A stretch of 64,000 nt of DNA from Azospirillum doebereinerae (GTDB taxonomy: Bacteria; Pseudomonadota; Alphaproteobacteria; Azospirillales; Azospirillaceae), in assembly GCF_003989665.1 (NCBI RefSeq), contig NZ_RZIJ01000019.1:80707-144706 (forward strand), in the 5' to 3' direction. Position 1 is the stretch's first letter. Each line of letters begins with the position of its first letter. Below are positions 58,613 through 64,000 of this stretch, piece after piece. A program made the position numbers and the translations under genes. The notes beneath the pieces were generated by a model, which worked only from the letters and a program-made list of their open reading frames with translations, had not been told where the DNA came from and searched no databases.

Positions 58613-59407
58613 TCAGGCGTGGGCTGGTTCGGCCCGGAACGGCGCGAACCACCCGAGACCCTCGGCGGTGGTGGTCTTCGGCTTGTACTCGCAGCCGACC
58701 CAGCCGCCGTAGCCGATGGCGTCCAGGTGCTTGAACAGGAAGGGATAGTTGATCTCGCCGGTGCCCGGCTCGTTGCGGCCGGGGTTGTCGGCGAGCTGGA
58801 CATGGGCGATGCGCGCGAGGTTGGCCTCGATGGATCGCGCCAGATCGCCCTCCATGATCTGCATGTGGTAGATGTCGTACTGCACGAAGAGGTTGCCGGA
58901 CCCGACGCGATCGATCAGGTCGAGCGCCTGGCCGGTGCGGTTCAGGTAGAAGCCGGGGATGTCGCGGGTGTTGATCGGCTCGATCAGCAGCTTGATCCCG
59001 GCGCCGGCCAGCGCGTCGGCGGCGTAGGCCAGATTGTCCATCAGCGTGTCGCGGGCGGCGTCGGCGTCCGCGCCGGCCGGCAGCACGCCGACGAGGCAGT
59101 TCACCTGTTGGCAGCCCAGCGTCCCGGCGTAGTCGATGGCCCGCGCCACGCCGTCGCGGAACTCGGCTTGGCGCTCGGGGAAGATGGCGATGCCGCGCTC
59201 CCCGGCCGCCCAGTTGCCGGCGGGCAGGTTGTGCAGGACCTGGGTCAGCCCGTGCTGGCGCAGCCTCTCCGCCAGCGCGTCGGCCGGGAAGTCGTAGGGG
59301 AACAGATACTCCACGCCACGGAAGCCGGCATCGGCCGCCGCGGCGAATCGGTCGAGGAATGCGTGCTCGTTGTAGAGCATCGTCAGGTTGGCGGCGAACT
59401 GCACCAT
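58613..59407 (-). CDS. hyi: hydroxypyruvate isomerase
   Basis: A 264-residue TIM-barrel sugar isomerase close in length to E. coli Hyi (258). Typical segments: FAANLTMLYNEHAFLDRFAA at the start, GFRGVEYLFPYDFPADAL, QVNCLVGVLPAG, LLIEPINTRDIPGFYLNRTG with metal Glu, QYDIYHMQIMEGDL and the C-terminal GCEYKPKTTTAEGL. It interconverts hydroxypyruvate and tartronate semialdehyde. First gene of hyi-glxR-ttuD; the glyoxylate carboligase (gcl) usually beside it is not in this window. Confidence 0.93.
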   Translation of the reverse strand: MVQFAANLTMLYNEHAFLDRFAAAADAGFRGVEYLFPYDFPADALAERLRQHGLTQVLHNLPAGNWAAGERGIAIFPERQAEFRDGVARAIDYAGTLGCQQVNCLVGVLPAGADADAARDTLMDNLAYAADALAGAGIKLLIEPINTRDIPGFYLNRTGQALDLIDRVGSGNLFVQYDIYHMQIMEGDLARSIEANLARIAHVQLADNPGRNEPGTGEINYPFLFKHLDAIGYGGWVGCEYKPKTTTAEGLGWFAPFRAEPAHA

Positions 59408-59683
59408 GGCCGAACTCCCGGTTGCGCTGGGGCCGCCGTCCGGGGATGGGGCGGCCTTTGCACCGGAGCTTGACCGCCCCCCACGCCCTTGAGCCAGTTC
59501 ATCGAACGGCTTTTTCACGCAGTGGAAAGCGACGCCACCCCGGAGCGGGGCCGGAAGGCTGACTTGGCGGAATGGAGTTGACGTTTACGTAAACTTGATC
59601 CAGCATCCGCGAAACGGATGATCCGTATCCTCAGCGCACCAGAACCGCCGCCCCAAGAGCGCCCTTCCCGGAGGAAAGCCACC
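59408..59683. promoter_or_regulatory. divergent promoter region of hyi and fadH with palindromes
   Basis: A perfect 12-base palindrome GTTTACGTAAAC (59583-59594) directly follows a TTGAC (59578-59582), and a 6+6 repeat CATCCG-CGAAA-CGGATG lies at 59604-59620. The first resembles sites bound by MerR- or TetR-type regulators of acyl-CoA genes such as LiuR. Both are about 65-100 bases before fadH. Confidence 0.5.
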
Positions 59684-61738
59684 GTGTCCAACAGGCCCGA
59701 CGCCATCCCCTACCCGCATCTGCTCAGCCCCCTCGACCTCGGCTTCACGGTGCTGAGGAACCGGGTGGTGATGGGCTCCATGCACACCGGGCTGGAGGAC
59801 CGCCGCCGCGACTTCCCCAGGCTGGCCGCCTATTTCGCCGAGCGGGCGCGCGGCGGGGTCGGGCTGATGGTGACCGGCGGCTTCGCGCCCAACGTGGAGG
59901 GCTGGCTGTCGCCCTTCGGCTCGACGCTGGCCCGGCACTCCTCGGCGGTGGCGCACCGGGTCATCACGAACGCGGTCCACGCGGAGGGCGGCAAGATCGC
60001 CCTGCAAATCCTCCACGCCGGGCGCTACGCCCACAGCCCGCTGTCGGTGGCGCCGTCGCGCATCAAGTCGCCGATCACGCCGTTCACCCCGCGCGCCCTG
60101 ACCGAGCGCGGGATCCAGCGCCAGATCCGCGCCTTCGTCCGCTGCGCCACGCTGGCGCGCGAGGCCGGCTACGACGGGGTCGAGGTGATGGGGTCGGAGG
60201 GCTACCTCATCAACCAGTTCCTGGTGACCCACACCAACCACCGGACCGACCGCTGGGGCGGCGCCTACGAGAACCGCATGCGCTTCCCGGTGGAGATCGT
60301 GTCGCGCATGCGCGAGGCGGTCGGCCCCGACTTCATCATCATCTTCCGCCTGTCGATGCTGGACCTCGTCCCCGACGGCAGCAGCTGGGAGGAGGTCGTC
60401 CAACTCGCCAAGGCGGTGGAGGCGGCGGGCGCCACCATCATCAACACCGGCATCGGCTGGCACGAGGCCCGCGTGCCGACCATCGCCACCAGCGTGCCGC
60501 GCGGCGCCTTCGCCTGGGTGACGCAGAAGCTGATGGGGCAGGTGTCGATCCCGCTCTGCACCACCAACCGCATCAACGCGCCCGACGTGGCCGAGGGAAT
60601 CATCGCCGGGGGCGCCGCCGATCTGGTGTCGATGGCCCGGCCGCTGCTGGCCGACCCGGACTTCGTGCGCAAGGCCGCAGCCGGCACGCCGCAGGCCATC
60701 AACACCTGCATCGCCTGCAACCAGGCCTGCCTGGACCATGTCTTCTCGCGCAAGCTGGCGAGCTGCCTCGTCAACCCGCGCGCCTGCCACGAGACCGAGC
60801 TGCCCTTCCGCCCCGCCGCGACGCGCAAGCGCATCGCCGTGGTCGGCGCCGGTCCGGCGGGGCTCGGCTGCGCCAGCGAGCTGGCGGCGCGCGGGCACGA
60901 CGTGCACCTGTTCGACGCGGCGGACGAGATTGGCGGCCAGTTCAACATGGCGAAGCTCATCCCCGGCAAGGAGGAGTTCCACGAGACGCTGCGTTACTTC
61001 CGCCACCGGCTGGACGAGACCGGCGTGACCTTGCGTCTGGGCCGGCGGGTGAACGCGGACGAACTGGCGGCCGGCGGCTTCGACGAGGTGGTGCTGGCGA
61101 CCGGGGTGGTGCCGCGCGACCCGAAGATCCCTGGCCAATCCCACCCGATGGTGCTGAGCTACGTCGACGTGCTGCGCGGGGCCAAGCCGGTCGGCCGCCG
61201 GGTCGCCGTGGTGGGGGCGGGGGGCATCGGCTTCGACGTCTGTGAGTTCCTGTCCCAGGACGGCCCCTCGCCCAGCCTGGACGCGGCCCTGTGGCGCCGG
61301 GAATGGGGCGTCGGCGACCCGGCCGAGGCGCGCGGCGGCGTCGCGGGAATCCGTCCCCACGGCGTTCCGGCAGCGCGCGAAATCGTTCTGCTCCAGCGCA
61401 AGGCGGCCAAGCCCGGCGCCGGGCTCGGCAAGACGACCGGCTGGATCCACCGGGCACAATTGAAGATGAAGGGCGTCGAGGCGCTGGCCGGGGTAAATTA
61501 CGAGCGCATCGATGACGCCGGGCTGACCGTCAGCTTCGGCGAGGCGCGCGAACGGCCGCGCCTGCTGGCGGTGGACAATATCGTGCTGTGCACTGGACAG
61601 GAGCCGTTGCGCGAGCTTGCCGCGCCGCTGGAGACCGTGGGTTTGCGCGTCCACGTCATCGGCGGCGCCGACGTGGCGGCGGAGCTGGACGCCAAGCGCG
61701 CGATCGGGCAGGGGGTACGGCTGGCGGCGAAGCTCTGA
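59684..61738 (+). CDS. fadH: 2,4-dienoyl-CoA reductase / NADH:flavin oxidoreductase
   Basis: A 684-residue enzyme close to E. coli FadH (672). The N-terminal OYE-like FMN barrel ends at the 4Fe-4S site NTCIACNQACLDH with a distal Cys (C-x2-C-x3-C-x11-C, about residues 343-361). The FAD domain starts AVVGAGPAGLGCASELAARG (about 385) and the NAD domain AVVGAGGIGFDVCEFLSQDG. It reduces 2,4-dienoyl-CoA during unsaturated fatty-acid breakdown. GTG 59684 is selected because GGAGGAAA lies 8 bases upstream. Other TMA-dehydrogenase-like roles cannot be excluded. Confidence 0.9.
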   Translation: MSNRPDAIPYPHLLSPLDLGFTVLRNRVVMGSMHTGLEDRRRDFPRLAAYFAERARGGVGLMVTGGFAPNVEGWLSPFGSTLARHSSAVAHRVITNAVHAEGGKIALQILHAGRYAHSPLSVAPSRIKSPITPFTPRALTERGIQRQIRAFVRCATLAREAGYDGVEVMGSEGYLINQFLVTHTNHRTDRWGGAYENRMRFPVEIVSRMREAVGPDFIIIFRLSMLDLVPDGSSWEEVVQLAKAVEAAGATIINTGIGWHEARVPTIATSVPRGAFAWVTQKLMGQVSIPLCTTNRINAPDVAEGIIAGGAADLVSMARPLLADPDFVRKAAAGTPQAINTCIACNQACLDHVFSRKLASCLVNPRACHETELPFRPAATRKRIAVVGAGPAGLGCASELAARGHDVHLFDAADEIGGQFNMAKLIPGKEEFHETLRYFRHRLDETGVTLRLGRRVNADELAAGGFDEVVLATGVVPRDPKIPGQSHPMVLSYVDVLRGAKPVGRRVAVVGAGGIGFDVCEFLSQDGPSPSLDAALWRREWGVGDPAEARGGVAGIRPHGVPAAREIVLLQRKAAKPGAGLGKTTGWIHRAQLKMKGVEALAGVNYERIDDAGLTVSFGEARERPRLLAVDNIVLCTGQEPLRELAAPLETVGLRVHVIGGADVAAELDAKRAIGQGVRLAAKL

Positions 61739-61919
61739 CCGGCTTGGCTCTTTCGGGACCTTATCCCTTGGTCGAAGCTGCCTTCTAACACCATCGAATG
61801 TCGTACCCCTATTTGGCTAACGGTCATTCATGTTGTCCGACTGGTGCGTGGCGTCCCGCTACGCTTACAATTCGGACACATAAGGATGCATTCAGCCGAA
61901 GGCGGAAGGGTCGGACGAC

Positions 61920-62945
61920 ATGGCGCATATGTTCGCGGTCAGCGCGTTTCGCGGTGCCGATGTCGCGGAGGGAAACGGACCTTTCGGCAGCGGAACGATG
62001 GGGGCGGTGCCAGGCTTGAACCTGAACGATCCGGCGATCTTGCGTTGCCTGCTGGAGCAGACCCCGACCCCGACCGCTCTGGTCGAAGGGGCGGCCGACG
62101 TGTGCAGCTTCTCCAACGCGGCGTTCCGGTCGCTGGGTGTGGTTGCCGGCGCCACCGTGCCGGCCCAGTTCCCGGCGGTCTCTGGCTCTCTTCTGGCGGC
62201 GGCGCGGCGCGCGGGCGAAGCGCAGCGCACCCGCGCGGCCGGTGACGACGAGCGGCATTGGGACGTGCGGGTCACGCCGATGATGGGCGTCAACGGCGTG
62301 GTGCGCGCCCTGATCGTGACGGCGGAGGAGGTTCCGGAATCCCTCGTCGAGCACGACCGCCACATGCGCGAGCTCAGCCACCGGGTGAAGAACACCCTAC
62401 AACTGGTCTCCAGCCTGCTGACGCTGCAAACGCTGGGCGCCAAGGAGCCGGAGGTGCGGCGCGCGCTCCAGAGCGCGGGCGGGCGCATCGGCATCGTCAC
62501 CCAGGCGCACCAGCGCACGCACGCCTCCCTGCGCGCCGACGATCTGGACGTGTCCGGCCATCTGCGCGACCTCTGCACCGAGCTGGAGGCAACGCTGCCC
62601 GGCGCCCGCCGCATCCGGGTGGAGGCCGAGCCAACCTGCCTGCCGGTGGACAGCGTCATCCCGTTCAGCCTGATCGTCAACGAACTGGTCGGCAACGCCG
62701 CCAAGCACGCCTACGCCGCCGACGAGCCGGGCGGGATCGACATCAGCCTTGGCCGCGACGCCACCGGCAAGCGGCGGCTGGTGGTGGCCGATCATGGCCG
62801 GGGGCTGCCGGACGGGCTGGACGTCGCCCGTGCCACGACGCTGGGCCTGAAAGTGGTGCGGGCTTTCGCCGGCCAGTTGAAGGGCGTTCTGCGTTCCGAA
62901 CCCAATTTTCCCGGCACCCGGCTGATCGTCGAGTTCCCTGGCTGA
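61920..62945 (+). CDS. soluble sensor histidine kinase, HisKA_2 type
   Basis: A 341-residue kinase without membrane spans. An N-terminal PAS-like region (about 40-135) is followed by the H-box ELSHRVKNTLQLVSSLLTLQ (His about 154), N-box IVNELVGNAAKHAYAADEPG, G1 VADHGRGLPDG and G2 TTLGLKVVRAFAGQL. HisKA_2/HWE kinases often signal to the PhyR general-stress regulator or single-domain response regulators. No response regulator is adjacent, so it is an orphan. GGAAGGGT precedes ATG 61920. Confidence 0.92.
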   Translation: MAHMFAVSAFRGADVAEGNGPFGSGTMGAVPGLNLNDPAILRCLLEQTPTPTALVEGAADVCSFSNAAFRSLGVVAGATVPAQFPAVSGSLLAAARRAGEAQRTRAAGDDERHWDVRVTPMMGVNGVVRALIVTAEEVPESLVEHDRHMRELSHRVKNTLQLVSSLLTLQTLGAKEPEVRRALQSAGGRIGIVTQAHQRTHASLRADDLDVSGHLRDLCTELEATLPGARRIRVEAEPTCLPVDSVIPFSLIVNELVGNAAKHAYAADEPGGIDISLGRDATGKRRLVVADHGRGLPDGLDVARATTLGLKVVRAFAGQLKGVLRSEPNFPGTRLIVEFPG

Positions 62946-63036
62946 GCGGATTTCCGCAAGGCGCGCTTGCCCTTGTGGCCGTTCCGGGTCAGGAATGCGC
63001 CCCTTGTGGAACGGGGCGGACCGGGGAGACGGCGGC

Positions 63037-63795
63037 ATGGCACGGGTGCGGGCGGATATGGCTCTGGTGGAGCGCGGCTTGGCGGAAAGCCGGGCCAAGG
63101 CGCAGGCACTGATCCTGGCCGGGTTGGTCTATTCCGATACCAAACGCATCGACAAGGCCGGCGACCTGCTGGCCGAGAATGCCCCCCTGGCGTTGAAGGG
63201 GCAGGACCACCCCTGGGTGTCGCGCGGTGGGCTGAAGCTGGTCAAGGGGCTGGACGTGTTCGGCATCGACCCGACCGGCCTGACCGCCGTGGACGTCGGC
63301 GCTTCTACCGGCGGCTTCACCGACGTGCTGCTGACGCGCGGCGCCGCGAAGGTGTATGCGGTGGATGTCGGGCATGGGCAGTTGGCCTGGAAGCTGCGCA
63401 CCGACGAGCGCGTCGTGGTGTTGGAAAAGACCAACGCCCGGCACCTGACCGTGGAGGAAATCCCCGATCCGGTCGATCTGGTGGTATGCGACGCCAGCTT
63501 CATCGGGCTGGAGGTGGTCTTGCCAGCGGCGCTGGAACTGGTGGTGCCGGGCGGCCGGCTGGTCGCGCTGATCAAGCCGCAATTCGAGGTTGGCAAGGGC
63601 CGTGTCGGCAAGGGCGGCGTGGTGCGCGAGCCGGAACTGCATCGGGAGGTCTGCGACCGAATTCGCGCGTGGTTGGACGGGCTGGAGGGATGGCGCGTGC
63701 TGGACGTGACCGAAAGCCCGATCACTGGTCCGGAAGGAAATAAGGAGTTCCTGATCGGGGCGGTGAAGTCTGGCCTGGTTCGCATCGAACCATGA
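63037..63795 (+). CDS. tlyA: TlyA family 16S/23S rRNA 2'-O-methyltransferase
   Basis: A 252-residue protein. An N-terminal S4 RNA-binding domain (about 5-65: MALVERGLAESRAKAQALIL, KGQDHPWVSRGGLKL) is joined to an FtsJ-like SAM domain with VDVGASTGGFTDVLLTRGAA (about 87-106), VVCDASFIGLEVVLPAALEL and IKPQFEVGKGRVGKGGVV. TlyA methylates ribosomal RNA ribose and relatives act as haemolysin-like proteins. ATG 63037 follows GGGGAGACGG. It starts 91 bases after the kinase gene. Confidence 0.93.
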   Translation: MARVRADMALVERGLAESRAKAQALILAGLVYSDTKRIDKAGDLLAENAPLALKGQDHPWVSRGGLKLVKGLDVFGIDPTGLTAVDVGASTGGFTDVLLTRGAAKVYAVDVGHGQLAWKLRTDERVVVLEKTNARHLTVEEIPDPVDLVVCDASFIGLEVVLPAALELVVPGGRLVALIKPQFEVGKGRVGKGGVVREPELHREVCDRIRAWLDGLEGWRVLDVTESPITGPEGNKEFLIGAVKSGLVRIEP

Positions 63796-63991
63796 AATGG
63801 TCCGTTGCCTAGCGGACACTCACCATAAGAAACACGCAAAGTGGTTGCGTATCTGACGGTCCTGGCATACGGAACATGTCTATATATTTCCATAATTCGC
63901 ATTATGCGTTTTTAAAGGCGCGGGAGGGTAGGTTCTATCCTGAAGTGCAACTCTTGTTTTAGAACAGGAGGTTAAGGCTTCAGGAGCGGTC
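63796..63991. promoter_or_regulatory. AT-rich intergenic region with inverted repeats
   Basis: Two inverted repeats stand out: ACGCAA-AGTGG-TTGCGT (63834-63850) and CATAAT-TCGC-ATTATG (63891-63906). Base composition is markedly AT-rich around 63880-63915. They may regulate the gene beginning at 63992. Confidence 0.4.
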
Positions 63992-64000
63992 ATGGGACAG
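63992..64000 (+). CDS. start of an unidentified gene (cut by window edge)
   Basis: An ATG followed by GGA CAG (Met-Gly-Gln) lies 6 bases after CAGGAGCGGTC, a good ribosome site, and after a region with promoter-like character. Only three codons are visible, so nothing can be said about the product. Confidence 0.4.

Overview
The window is GC-rich alphaproteobacterial DNA. Gene content and gene order point to Rhodospirillales, most likely Azospirillum or a close relative: many ABC and TRAP uptake operons, several beta-oxidation clusters, a long chemoreceptor, a metX-metW block divergent from chorismate mutase-hisC, and BktB-type and 3-hydroxybutyrate (PHB) enzymes. A tRNA-Phe and housekeeping genes (metX, hisC, tlyA) suggest a chromosome or large chromid. 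This assignment rests on resemblance, not on a database search.

Layout. 1-7504 (minus): one tightly overlapping operon with a complete LIV-type amino-acid/carboxylate ABC importer, an acid-CoA ligase, a DUF169 protein, an SCP2 protein and an alpha/beta hydrolase cut by the window edge. 7505-10991: a GntR/FCD regulator, an APH-fold kinase and a class-III aminotransferase-fold enzyme of the phospho-lyase type, with the same 14-base operator-like palindrome before the regulator and before the kinase. 11000-11430: a decayed IS3-type transposase and tRNA-Phe. 11663-15245: bdhA, a patatin, a CDF metal exporter and a CoA-transferase fragment. 15310-17074: pirin and a divergent LysR. 17111-22100: a TRAP importer with SDR and LacI regulator behind tandem operator-like repeats. 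22304-25409: kbp (BON-LysM), two tiny hydrophilic proteins, an MFS exporter and a PRC-barrel protein. Both kbp and the small-protein pair have EcfG-like (general stress) promoters of identical geometry. 25478-29459: metW, metX, chorismate mutase, hisC.

29632-40282 is a large fatty or cyclic acyl-CoA degradation locus: two divergent arms (enoyl-CoA hydratase-bktB; and hydratase, hydroxyacyl-CoA dehydrogenase, thiolase, three acyl-CoA dehydrogenases, hydratase) with an IclR regulator. 40305-46148 is a BMP-type nucleoside/nucleobase ABC importer operon ending in a CodA-like deaminase with a changed active-site residue.

46418-54282 holds a small conserved-looking protein, a large chemoreceptor, an orphan ChrR-type anti-sigma factor behind an ECF-type promoter, a thioesterase, and a 751-residue protein with two repeated carbohydrate-binding modules and a beta-helix, followed by an EcfG-like promoter and a hairpin that may mark a small RNA. 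54310-59407: a TetR/aldo-keto reductase pair with a triple operator, then hydroxypyruvate isomerase, tartronate semialdehyde reductase and glycerate kinase (glyoxylate to glycerate pathway lacking gcl here). 59684-63795: a FadH-type dienoyl-CoA reductase, a soluble HisKA_2 histidine kinase and TlyA. The last bases appear to begin another gene. Three extragenic palindromic elements of two families lie at 32581, 54930 and 57566.

No CRISPR array, phage, secretion or defence system was seen. The most interesting candidates are the GntR-kinase-phospholyase module, the stress-sigma promoters with a possible small RNA, the orphan ChrR, and the uncharacterised ligase/DUF169/SCP2 operon.
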